Assembly (NCBI GenBank): GCA_002633005.1
Contig: NMRA01000127.1
Span: forward strand, 318,438 to 382,437
Length of the DNA: 64,000 nt
Source: Phoronis australis
Lineage: Eukaryota; Phoronida; Phoronidae
Direction of reading: 5' to 3'
This document shows positions 37,501-47,200 of this stretch, one piece after another. Position 1 is the stretch's first letter; each line of letters starts with the position of its first letter. The notes below the pieces were generated by a model. That model had not been told where the DNA came from, did not search any database, and saw only the letters and a program-made list of their open reading frames with translations. Position numbers and translations under genes: made by a program.

Positions 37501-39787
37501 CCCAAGAACACATACCTCAGCCGCAGCAGCCGGTGCAGTCACAGGTGAGCATGCGGATAAAAGGACGAAAGTTAGCTGACGAAAAGCTATTTCCCTGTCG
37601 TTAGGGCGAATGGTATCTCCATTTTGTCAACATTCTAGTTATTCCCTGTCATTTGTGATCATAACAATTGGCTACTATAACTCTGAATTTGACTTTGCTT
37701 TACCGTCATAAGGGGCAGAATTCAGAGGCCATTTAGTTTGATTGTTTGACATTTATTGAGGTAGCCACTTAAAGGGGAATCATGAAGTATCTCAAATTCC
37801 TTGTTTGGTTCCTTTACGAATGGCGCTTAGCTAACTTTGCATTGGCACTGTCATCTAGCAATGCTACTGAGGAGAGACCTGTTGCCTTTCCATCCCATTT
37901 GAATATTTCTTCTGGTACCCATTAATTTATTCATCGGTTGTCTTCTAAAACAGTGTAGCTGTATTTCTGACATTTGTTGTGCTCCACTGTTTTAAAATGT
38001 TTTTCCAACCTAACATTACAGCTAATACCATTATTGACTTGGTTAGCCGTCCTTCTTAGTTCTTTTCCTTTCAGTGTACGTGGGTCTTCCAAGCCTAAGT
38101 CACCAACGCTATAATTACATGGGCTTTATCTTATTGCAGAGTACTGCCCCCCAGTAAAAGAGCCTTCCAAGCCCGAGTCTCGGATCTTGGTATTATACAT
38201 AATTAATCTCATTACAGAATGCTCCCCCGATGCAAGATCCTCCAGAGCCCAATTCTCCTATGCCATAATCAAACATAGCTTGTCTCATGAGGGAGTGCCC
38301 CCCCACACACAAGAGCCTCCTTACCCTTGCTTTTCAATGCCTTCATAACACATAGTTTGTTTCATTACAGAGTGCTCCCCCAGTACAAGAACCTCCCAAG
38401 CCCAAAGCTCCAATACCAGCTGAGCACCAAGTGTTACAAGACATTCTCACTACGCTGGTGGAGAAATGTCAAGCTGTAGCTACAAATGCGGTAAGTGAAT
38501 TAAACCTACTAGCTGGTCTATGGAATGCTTCTCGAGTAGAGAGAAAAGTTCCAGTAAAGTTGATGATTTTATTATCATGTAAGACCCTAGGAAATGTCTA
38601 AATTGGGCCAACTTCCGAATGTCAAAATTGGAAAAGGGAATTCATACGAACTTTTCTCATCTTATGCTTTATGTACTGGTCTCCAAAATGTTAATAGGAA
38701 TTGTTTTTAAAATGCTATCAAAAAACAGAACTTTGAAATAAACTCAAAGTTGCATAAAACAAAAATAAAATTAGATGGAAAACTGGAACAGTGTGTTTGA
38801 AATTTCATCTTGAAATTTATATCAAATGAAACTTGCTCGTGTTATTGATACCGTCATTTTGCTATCAAATATCAAAAATCAAATTCTATTGGCTTTCTAC
38901 TTTCAGAAAATATATACATTTACTTAGTTAAAATCAACATTTTTGCAGATATTTGGCTATTGAGTACACATCACCTTAACTTTCATTTAATGCAATTGAA
39001 ATATCTCATATTGAATAGAATCTTATCACGATAATGGACTAACATGAAAATAACTCGAACTCCTGACTTTGGTGTGCCTGATGTCTTTTTGCTGTGAGAG
39101 CTTAAAATCAGGCCCGTCTTGATGGCCAGAATAATTATCAATTTATCAAATTGACTTTGACCTGTTGTTTCGGAAATTATTTCAGAAATTATTCAAATAG
39201 ATTGTACAGTCTTGACTTTTAATAGAAAGATGTACGGTTACTTCACTCTAATTGATGTTGTATTGCATTTAACACGTACCGAATGTTATCTTTTAGCAAA
39301 TGAAACGTAAACTGGATGATGTGACGAAACGTCTGGACAATTTATACGATAAACTACGCGCTAACCAGGTGAGTGGCTGCCATGTAGTGTCTAGGACTGA
39401 AGTCCCAGTGAGGGCAGCACTCTTGCTGCTGGTCTAGTCCGCTAGTGATTATTAGGTCATGTGATATGACTGTTGACTCAGATAGATAAATGCTTTACAT
39501 AGTAATAGAGTCGGGGGATTATTCATCATAATACTGTTATTATTATTATTATTGTTGTTGTTGTTATTGTTATTATTATCATTCTTTTATCATTGCAGCT
39601 ATCCCAGAATGTCACACTGGGTCTCCATCAGATCATACAAGCCATCCAGCAATACGACTACCAGTCAGTACTTTCCATCCACACACAGATGGTTAGTCAG
39701 GGGAACTTCTCCGAGATCAGCTCATTCATGCCTGGTATCAAGGTCCTCATACAGATGGCACATCAGCTGCAGGTCTACATTCAGTGA
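16550..39787 (+). CDS. SEC31A: SEC31, COPII outer-coat subunit, 25 constitutive coding exons, 1183 aa (1251 with three extra exons)
   Basis: SEC31 pairs with SEC13 to form the cage of COPII vesicles at ER exit sites and speeds GTP hydrolysis by Sar1-Sec23. Exons are 16538(ATG 16550)-16662, 17660-17945, 18315-18410, 19228-19365, 19996-20138, 20739-20850, 21436-21591, 22176-22307, 22933-23160, 24083-24157, 24360-24446, 24656-24697, 25288-25396, 25815-25993, 26965-27091, 27885-28033, 28805-28975, 29365-29553, 30796-30967, 31516-31746, 34957-35045, 37398-37544, 38371-38490, 39297-39368, 39599-39787. All introns are GT-AG and the frame is kept throughout. Residues 1 to about 348 are WD40 repeats ([30 protein letters not shown]). 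A SEC13-binding insert ([15 protein letters not shown]) follows, then an alpha-solenoid to about 800. The Pro/Gln/Tyr-rich linker holds GWNDPP (W995, N996), the Trp-Asn pair inserted at the Sar1-Sec23 active site. The C-terminal helical domain ends at 1183. Human SEC31A is about 1220 aa. Vertebrate SEC31A/B paralogy cannot be assigned, so the symbol is by similarity. Confidence 0.96.
22503..22731. repeat. 30-bp minisatellite, about 8 copies
   Basis: The unit AAACTGACCTGACTGTGGAC... (30 bp, some 28 bp) is repeated head to tail in a SEC31 intron. The open minus-strand frame through it exists only because the unit is ten codons long. Confidence 0.95.
26033..26456. mobile_element. MITE with CAGGGC termini and 6-bp flanking duplication
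   Basis: The element begins CAGGGCTTGGAAT and ends ATTCCAAGCCCTG, a perfect 13-bp inverted repeat. The hexamer GTAATT lies directly outside both ends (26027-26032 and 26457-26462). Subterminal TTTCCGCG words recur near both ends. There is no coding capacity. CAGGG-type ends recall hAT elements, but those make 8-bp duplications, so the superfamily is left open. It is within a SEC31 intron. Confidence 0.8.
28990..29140. repeat. About 60-bp tandem repeat, 2.3 copies
   Basis: The words TATCTGTTGACGACTGA...TGTGACTAACAGTAGAA recur at about 60-bp spacing, with diverged copies. The repeat starts about 15 bp after the donor of the SEC31 exon ending at 28975. Confidence 0.8.
32209..32280 (+). CDS. SEC31 candidate cassette exon 1 (72 nt)
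   Basis: The exon is bounded by TTTTCAG and a GTTACA donor. It starts in phase 1 and ends in phase 1, so it can be included or skipped between the exons ending at 31746 and starting at 34957 without changing frame. It would add 24 residues, basic and Arg-rich in the middle ([13 protein letters not shown]). The donor is weak, and inclusion is not proven. Confidence 0.5.
   Translation: MLKILGRTLCIVAEAANIWTVNF
33066..33158 (+). CDS. SEC31 candidate cassette exon 2 (93 nt)
   Basis: A good acceptor (CTCAGCTTTGTAG) and a GTGTTT donor bound a stop-free 93-nt exon with phase 1 at both ends. The encoded 31 residues ([18 protein letters not shown]...) are polar, with an SP site, as expected for the disordered SEC31 linker. 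GC content is higher than the flanking intron. Confidence 0.65.
33718..33756 (+). CDS. SEC31 candidate micro-cassette exon 3 (39 nt)
   Basis: A 39-nt exon is bounded by TTACCTTATCAG and GTATCT, with phase 1 at both ends. It encodes an acidic peptide ([13 protein letters not shown]). Being symmetric with the two preceding candidates, it can be combined with either in frame. Confidence 0.6.
35110..35307. repeat. 40-bp minisatellite, 5 copies
   Basis: The unit GTAGGGTTGGCACCACAGG...GGTGCTGGTAATGTAT is repeated five times, the last copy being more diverged. It starts about 65 bp after the donor of the SEC31 exon carrying GWNDPP. Confidence 0.95.
35552..35801. repeat. MITE-like element packed with CTTAAG palindromes
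   Basis: The ends GGACCCGTTCCAAG and CTTGGAACAAGCCCC are imperfect inverted repeats. Between them CTTAAG occurs six times, mostly as AACTTAAG, together with TTTAAG and AAACTTAA variants. The layout resembles common animal MITEs beginning GGGCCCGTTCCA. No target duplication was confirmed. Confidence 0.6.
35888..36710. mobile_element. 823-bp PIF/Harbinger-like MITE
   Basis: The left end GGGCTGTTCCAGTAAAATC and the right end GATTTTGCTGGAACAGCCC are inverted repeats that continue for over 30 bp through a G-rich (left) and C-rich (right) run. The trinucleotide TTA flanks both ends (35885-35887 and 36711-36713), as expected for PIF/Harbinger TWA target duplications. No transposase frame is present. 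It is inside a SEC31 intron. Confidence 0.85.
37284..37300 (-). promoter_or_regulatory. CTCF-core-like motif in a SEC31 intron
   Basis: The minus strand reads TAACCACTAGATGGCAC. CCACTAGATGGCAC fits the bilaterian CTCF core CCASYAGRKGGCRS at every position. It stands about 100 bp upstream of the exon starting at 37398. Binding is not shown. Confidence 0.5.
38075..38366 (+). pseudogene. Tandem array of decayed SEC31 exon copies with duplicated 3' splice sites
   Basis: The segment just upstream of the real exon (start 38371) contains four diverged copies of that exon's first part plus its acceptor. Exon-like starts lie near 38075, 38140, 38218 and 38294, spaced 65-78 bp. Copies 2 to 4 carry AGTGCTCCCCCAG-like starts followed by CAAGAGCCTCC.AAGCCC-like sequence. 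At least two (before 38140 and 38218) keep intact pyrimidine-AG acceptors. In the parent frame, copies meet TAA or TAG within about 16-25 codons, so they are not normal coding exons. Confidence 0.8.
38570..38970. repeat. Interspersed repeat copy (TGTAGGACC family)
   Basis: The order GTAAGACCCTAG, CTTTATGTACTGGTCTCCAAAATG, TTAATAGGAATTGTTTTT and TTTAGTTAAAATC parallels the element at 53735-54209, with roughly 65-70% similarity by eye. A third, inverted copy lies near 62560-62770. Ends are not sharply defined here. Confidence 0.55.
39536..39590. repeat. (ATT/GTT)n microsatellite at the last SEC31 acceptor
   Basis: Runs of TTA and TTG triplets reach to within about 10 bp of the 3' splice site at 39597-39598, supplying a T-rich but purine-interrupted tract. 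Confidence 0.9.
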
Positions 39788-41430
39788 GACGTAGATATGG
39801 ACACTGGTTCCAAGAATAAACACTGAAGTCAAAGTGCTTGGCATTAAAATGCATGGCAACTGTAACTCGGACTTGAGAGTCAGATTCCAGTAAAGTTTGC
39901 GTGAGAATGGACTTGAAAATTGGGAAGTCGCGTCATTAGAAATTCTAATGTTTAACTGAACCATGCCACGTGGTTGGCTTGAAATCCACTTTGAGGTTCA
40001 GAGGTTTACTGTGCTTTTCTAGTCAAAACATGTTCAAAGTGTTGGATACTCATTCCAGACTATAGAGGTAAACTGAGTTAAGTGTGTCGAGCATGACTTT
40101 CAGCCCATTTGCCTTGAGGTTTTTGTAACATTGTGTTCTGAAATGTGTCTTTAGCATGCAGTGACCATGGTGCTAGCGTTGGTCAGGTATGTTGATGCTG
40201 TGCTGAGAAAGTGGCTTCTAGATGTTGGACTGGATTTGCCTAATGTGATGTGTGTCTTCTCTCATTGCGTGTGTGATTCTGAAGGGAGTCTGTTCTTGTT
40301 TTTAGTCACTTATTTTTGACAACTGCTGAAAGTCGAGTGTATGTGTTAACCAGAGCAAGTTTTGTTGGTTTATTCTTGAGCAGAAATTTTACTTAAGAAG
40401 TAGTCTGGTACTGATAGGTGTTTGCGAGTACACGGTGTTATTGGCAATTATGGAAGACTGGCATATTTTGTCTTAGACTTTGCTGGGTTTTGACTTACCT
40501 ACATGACTTGTGATCAAAAATGGTGTATTGAGATGAGGGCAATTATCATTGATGTACTGTGTCGTCATGTCATTGTGTTTGCTTGCCAGGGTTCAAACTT
40601 TCAGGTGTTTGGTGTATTGAAAGTGCTAATGGCACATTGCGATGACAGTATTGAATTAGCATTTCCATGTTTACTCTCATTTCCAGGCTCTATGGGGCAA
40701 TTGGCCAATAGCAGTATTTCTCTAATTATAGGTAAATCCTGTAAACTATACTATTTTCCATATAGCACACATGGTAGTGTTCAGTACCGGATTTGTGAAT
40801 ACTGTTTCTAAGGATGTGTTGTATATTGTATTGTAAATAAAATGCTTTTAGATTACTTGAGGCACAGTGAGAGAGGTATCGTCTCCTCAGTTTTAAATTA
40901 ATTTTCTGCATGATGAAAAGCACACGTAATTGGATAACGAGTACTCTGTAGTTGGTACTTAAAGTAGGAATGTTTGCTGGTTACTGCTAGTGGTTTAAAA
41001 AGCTTTCGATCCAAACTACTGTGGATGGTTTCATGTCATGCTTGGATATTTTTGATTGATGCTCCTTTTCACTTTTTAAATTTACGATGCGATGAAGATG
41101 GTATTTTAATACTTAAAAGTATTCTGAAAAAGTGTGAATTTGGAAGTCTGTGGTTAACAATGTTTGGTACTATTTATCTCCGATAATATTTGTCACGTGA
41201 CGGGGAATTTGTGCGTCTTCATTTATAGCACCCGATTTTCTTCACTTGATGTCTTTACCATTGTCATTGGTCGACTGTACTTTTGCTGTTGTTCAAAAAC
41301 GTTGATCTGCTTACAACTTGCTCGTTGTTATTTACAGACTATTTTGTTTTTGATGGAAAACAGGATGCAAAGTTGTAATGCTAACTTTAATGAAGATTGA
41401 CCTTGTAATAAAATATTTTATTGAATATAC
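39788..41430 (+). other. SEC31 3' UTR region with three polyadenylation signals
   Basis: AATAAA hexamers follow the stop codon at 39815-39820, 40836-40841 and 41407-41412. The first lies only 28 nt past the stop; the later two are followed by T-rich sequence. Which is used cannot be told from sequence alone. No other gene was recognised in this stretch. Confidence 0.5.
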
Positions 41431-41703
41431 TGGTTACACGTATACAAGACAGAAATGTTTTGTTTGTATTGCAAACTTCAGTTACACACCAGACAGTCGC
41501 ACAGTGTATTTTAGTACCACTTTACTTCATGACAATCCAGTGTGGTTACTTTTTGTTCAACCTGCAAAACTCATCTACTCAAAATGAAAAAACTTGGGGT
41601 CACATAGAGGTATTGTGTGAGAGCTAAAGTTGCTATAGGTAAACGCCTCGCTTGGTTGCTACAAAAACGAAAGAAGCACTTTAAAATACCTATTTGGTTA
41701 TAC

Positions 41704-41709
41704 TTTATT
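41704..41709 (-). terminator. Candidate polyadenylation signal of the VAMP7-like gene
   Basis: The minus strand reads AATAAA within TTATGAATAAAGTATAACC. It is 2.5 kb past the stop codon at 44201, leaving under 300 bp to the most distal SEC31 signal. Nearer, weaker signals are possible. Confidence 0.35.
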
Positions 41710-42323
41710 CATAACTACGTTACCAAGGTCACGCAATGAGCCATGGATATCAAGGAACCAAGTTCCTGCCATAACCGGTTGTGCAGTGTACAGGCTATTT
41801 AATAGGCCCTGAACTTGATTGTCTCAAGTCGCAGGATCACAATGTACACTGCAGAAGTTGACGGTGATTTTTGCAAGAGTAGTCATTTCTGTGACTGAAA
41901 TTAACATCAACGTAGTATCTTTTATGGTATATTTACATTTTAGAATGGTTCAAATTACAACAAAACCAAGTGCAACAATATATCAAGGTAAGATAGTGCC
42001 AAGTTTTAGAAATGCTTATATCAATTGAAAATGCAAATAAAGGTCCTCGCATCAAATGAAAATACTCTGAAATGGCCGAATACAATTTACTAACCACTGC
42101 TAGCCAAATATTTCAAATCAATTTTTTAACAAACCACAGACAAAGTTCACGTCAATAATTCTGGATTACTATACTTGTTTGCACAGGTTAAATCAAATTT
42201 TACACATCAAGGCCCAGTTGCATAAAAGTTATACCTTGTCAAGCAACAATGACGTCACAATAATCAAACTTGTTCAGAGGACAATTTTGAAGTTTTATGC
42301 AACACAGGCCAGTATCATATAAA

Positions 42324-42610
42324 CTACCAACTTATCAATAACATTATAGTGACTACAGACCAGTGTAACATCCAAGAAACAAACTTCTGACTTACACCAC
42401 ATACCGCTTTGAAATTGGTCTCAACTTGTTCCTTACTCTGGTGAGGAGTTCTGGGTTTGCAAAGAAATGAATGTTTGCTCTTCTTCAAGACTACGCTCGG
42501 CGCATAAAATGACACGCCGTGACAAGCCAACTTCTAAAACCGATTCCCAAGCAACAATGAACTTTCATTTCTTCTGAAGTCCTGAAATCACCTCCAATTT
42601 AACCAAGGAA
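42324..42610. repeat. Interspersed repeat shared with 52830-53170
   Basis: AAATTGGTCTCAAC, TTCCTTACTCTGGTGAG, ATAAAATGACACGCCGTGACAAG and CCAACTTCTNAA occur in the same order and spacing as in the copy near 53.0 kb. A short inverted piece recurs near 49190. It falls in the 3' flank or UTR of the VAMP7-like gene. The family is not recognised. Confidence 0.65.
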
Positions 42611-44200
42611 GAATTTGAAACCAATTTCCTATTATGGCAAATAGTCTAAATTGAAGATGGAACTTGTGATGGTAGACTGGTTTAAAGTCGCTCTTGTAAA
42701 TAAATCTGAATACATAATACCGGTAAATGTTTTCGTATGACTGAGACATGCACTTCAACATCACACAGTCAATCAACTGAAAATGTTTAACATACAAAAA
42801 TATATTATCATTACCATTAGTTTCAACTGCGAAACAATAAACAGGTTCAAAAATCTCCACGACATCCTGGGGATTTTATGATTTCTCACCATTGAAACTG
42901 CATTCAATAGTAGGTGTTCACGAAGAAGTAAAAAATTAGAATCACAAAGAAACAAAGCTCTTCCCCATAAAAGTTTAGTTCATAATATAAGGATCCCACT
43001 CAACTTGAATGCTTGAATTTGAACAGTCAAAATGATTGTTTCACTTGCAAGACCTAATTCATTAAGAGTTCCTCATTGTAATAATGTTCTTAAGCTCATG
43101 TTGGCTTCTGTAAAATCAAATGTGTGCACGTATAGGATAAATAGGTAGCAACTTGTAGGGAACACGCATAGAGCATGTATGATTGATCTTTTGGTTGGAT
43201 AGTCTGCGAAGACATCTGCATGGCAACGACATCAAAACAAGAGATATGCAATAAAAATGGGCAATAGTCTGATGTAATGTGCCAGTATTTTGAGAATCAG
43301 TTTGATGCCCGTTATTCAGTGGAGAAAACTGGTTCTCGAAATTGGGGCACGTTATTTCAGACTATTACCATTAAACTGATCGTAATAAAGACGTACAGGT
43401 GTTTAAACTCTAGCGAACTTGTGAATAATTAAACATCCATGGCAGTTCGACCACGACCACAACACTGAGTGGTTGAAAACGCTCACTTGAGCTACGCAAT
43501 TGTAAGAATGTAAACGGATGAGTCATTACTCATTTGAAACATAAATGCCATTTGGGTATTTTAGAGAGCCAGTGATGTCACAGAAATTTTGTAAGATACA
43601 TCTGTAAACATACAAGCCCTTAAAATAACTGAGTCATTTTGAATGACTAGTTTGTGTCCTTACAGCTAATCATACTGAATTACTTCAGTGAAATTAAATT
43701 TGTCTTTTGTGTCAGTGAACATTGATGCTTAAATTGGCAATCACATTTTTAAGTTGCAGATTTAGTCCTTGTTCGACAAAACACGCTTTCAACTTGGTCT
43801 TTAATCCTGTAATAAAAACCGATGCGTACGTCTCCTAGAGCATAGATTTGCAGGGTTCGAGCCATGTAAGCGATCATCTGCTCGGTAACCCGACGACTGA
43901 CATTAGATAGACGCTTTATCATATACTTGTATCTGTGACACAATGGAACTTCTTTATGCTTGAAACGCTACTTTTAAGTGATGTCTAGAGGTCGTATAAC
44001 CACATGCACTGGTTGACCAGCTTTGGATAACCGGTATCCCACAACTTGTTTGATGTTACTCGTAAAAATGTCAATAAATTACTTTTGGAAACAAAACACT
44101 GCACAGGATAACGTCAGTCCAACTTTAACAAGATGAGATGTAGTCCATTTCTAGTGTCCCCATTCACCAAGCATCAGTATGTGTACAGATTCCTTCCACA

Positions 44201-47200
44201 TTACCCAGCTTTGATGGTTGTCGCGGCGGGTGTCGTCGCGACACTGGGAGAGTCTCCGCTTCCACCGAGGACTCCCGTGGAGTACAGGATAATGATGACG
44301 AGGACGACAATAACGATCAGAACAACGAAGCCGATGATAAGTTTCATCTTCATATTCTGCCACCAGTACTTACGTCGCACGCGTCGTGCCGTCTTCTGAA
44401 ATGTCTTTGACTGAAACAATGGAAGATTTTCAAATTTATGAGACGAAAGGTTATCAAATCGCAAATCCATAGTATAACAAGTGAGACCATAACCCCAAAA
44501 ATAATTACCAGGAGCATCGACAAATATACCACGAGTGGGAGAATATCCAATAAAATTGTAAACAGACAACACGCTTGTTGGTTCAACCTCTTTTCTGTAG
44601 AAGTAATGACAGGAGGCATGTGAAAATATTCTGAGCACACGAATGCTATTTCCAAATGACTCAATTTCTGGTGAGCTAGTTGGGCTGAGTTGAAAAACAA
44701 AAACCTGGAGGAGAATTTTCGATCATCCGAGGGAAATTTTTGGGCCTGGTGAGGGAAACTACGCATGATTTTAAATGTTTTTCACATGGAAATGAAGCCA
44801 ATATTCTGTTCCAAATTTGAGACACAGAGGGTCCCGATACCTCACAGCAATGGTAACTTGACAGTATGATGACTGCAAAAACAATGATGTGAAATCCCAG
44901 TCTTAAATCTCCAACCAAACCGCAGGAGTGAACTGAAGGTGGAGCTGAACAGCGTAAAACAAGAACTCTAGCACCATCTAGTGATAAAGCGTATGTCATT
45001 GTACAGCCTCTATATCGCAAATTGCTATTCAACAGACACAGAAAACAATACACAATCTCTTGACATCAAAATGTCGAGACCATCAAACTTTACTGGAGAC
45101 TACAATTGAATATTGACCAATCAGATGGTGCAAATTCTTAAAGTTAAGTCGAAACATCCATTTGAGTACCTGGAAGTGTTTGCACATGTGGCTCTTGTGG
45201 TTGGTGGACTCGCCAATGCTACGTACATTCCAACCATTGAAATTCATTGCTTTTTCCATTCAATGGAAACCCAACACGTCTGATGGGCCACAACACACAT
45301 GCCATGGAACGAATCCCTTCCAATGGGAGCGTAACAGTTTTAAGTATTAAAATACTCTCCACAAAACATACCACACACCAACAGAACTATCACAACGGAC
45401 AGAAAACTTTTGACACACACACACACATGCGCAGTTTCTAGTGGGTACCTATGAGTGGCTGCAGTTCAACTTCTGTGGTGAGATTTCATTGAATTAATTT
45501 AATTCTAGCAATGCGTGGAGTTTTGTGGAGAGCGGTAAGGATTCTGTATTTCTGATCCCATGTTTAAGGGTTCATTATTGCCCTTATATTCCAGGGGAAC
45601 AGACCCTATTTACAACTACAGAGCATGGAAACATGGCGTCTCTCTAACATGCACTCGAAACATCCATTTGAGTACCTGAAAGTGTGTACACTTAAGTCTC
45701 TCGTGGTGGGCACACTCGCCAGTGCCACATACATTCCAAATGGATGTTTGGAGTTAACTTTAAAAATTTGCACCATAGAAACCTTCTTTTCTAGTTGAAA
45801 GTTATCAACATTCCAAAGAAAACAATTCTGATTAATTTTCAAATCAATTAAGTTCATTTTTTTCTGGTTTCCAACTGACCTCAAGCCAAGAATAACTTAT
45901 TAAATATTCTGGAATCATGAGGAATATAAATCCTGTCGTAAGCCTCAGAAAAGCAAAGGAAAAAACTTTTGCTGGAATTTGAAGAAATTTTATCATATCT
46001 ATAATTTTGGAAGCGCAGGTAAAAATTGATAGCGCATCTGTGTCACTCACACTTTCTTCCAACTCTGTCGTCTTGTCCACCAAGTCGTCCAGTTTCTCAC
46101 CACGTTCCAGAACTTTTTCAATATTCTGAGTCATCACGCCTTTTACTTCGTCGACCTGCGCGCGAAGCTGAGACACACCGTCGTTGGGCTGCGACGTGGA
46201 AAATTTCTCCTGAAAGTGCATGAGGTACAAACAAACCTATATAAATCCGCCAACAAAAATTAAAATGTAATTTCCAAGAGAATAAAATCTTAACATACAA
46301 AATGAATTTTAAATTCGAGTCCTAATTTTAAAAAAGAATTTAAAATGCACTTTACCATTTTCAATCAAGAATGTATTGGATGCCCAAGTCAATATTCGCA
46401 TAAATGTAGAATACAGGAAGTACAACTAATTTTGATGTCAGTGTAAACTGAAACTCTGAAACCAAATACTCACTTTTTCAATTAACTACGTATTTCCAAT
46501 AATACAAGCCAATACGAAGTTAGAGAACCCACAGGCAGTTTTAATTTAGTAACCAAGATCGCTTTGACTCAGTTTAATTGAAATGGGTTCATAATATGAC
46601 GTGAGTGTGGCTTTACGTGTAAACAACAAAGTTATCAAAATTTATGTGAATGTATATGAATTATGGGTCATATCAGATTAGTTTGGTGCTCAGTAACTTC
46701 ATGTGGCAGTGAATTTAGTACGCATTTCTAGAGGAATAATACATTTATAATTTGAAACCTTTTTAAGAAAAAACAATGACATTAGTGTGTAGCCAACAGA
46801 AATAGTTGATGTAGCATGGGCTTGAACTCTTATTAACTGAATGATTACGAACAAACAGTACCATTTGCAAGGCGAGAACACGCCCAAAATCTCCTTGTAG
46901 ATCCATTGGACCAACAAAATGTGCACGACTGGCATGGCCACCATTCTGAAACTGGCGCTGGATCTGAGGAAGGTAAAACAACATGTGATACATAACTTTT
47001 CACATGTAAGCAATGAGCTTCTGTTTAAAGTCGATATAAGCTCACGAACATCTAATTTAGACTACTCGTCACGAAAAATGGTGCCCCCCCGTTTCATTCT
47101 CAAATGAGAAGTCGTTGCTGGCTTGGCAATAGCTGGCAGTTTGTAATCGCTCGAGAACATTCAAGACAAGATGGATGTTTGAACCTGGTCTCAACAATTA

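Noticed and set aside
44201-44638. 145-codon minus-strand ORF read as one protein
   Set aside because: Only the last 70 codons (from 44410) are the VAMP7-like terminal exon; the upstream part is intron read-through past a clear TTTCAG acceptor.
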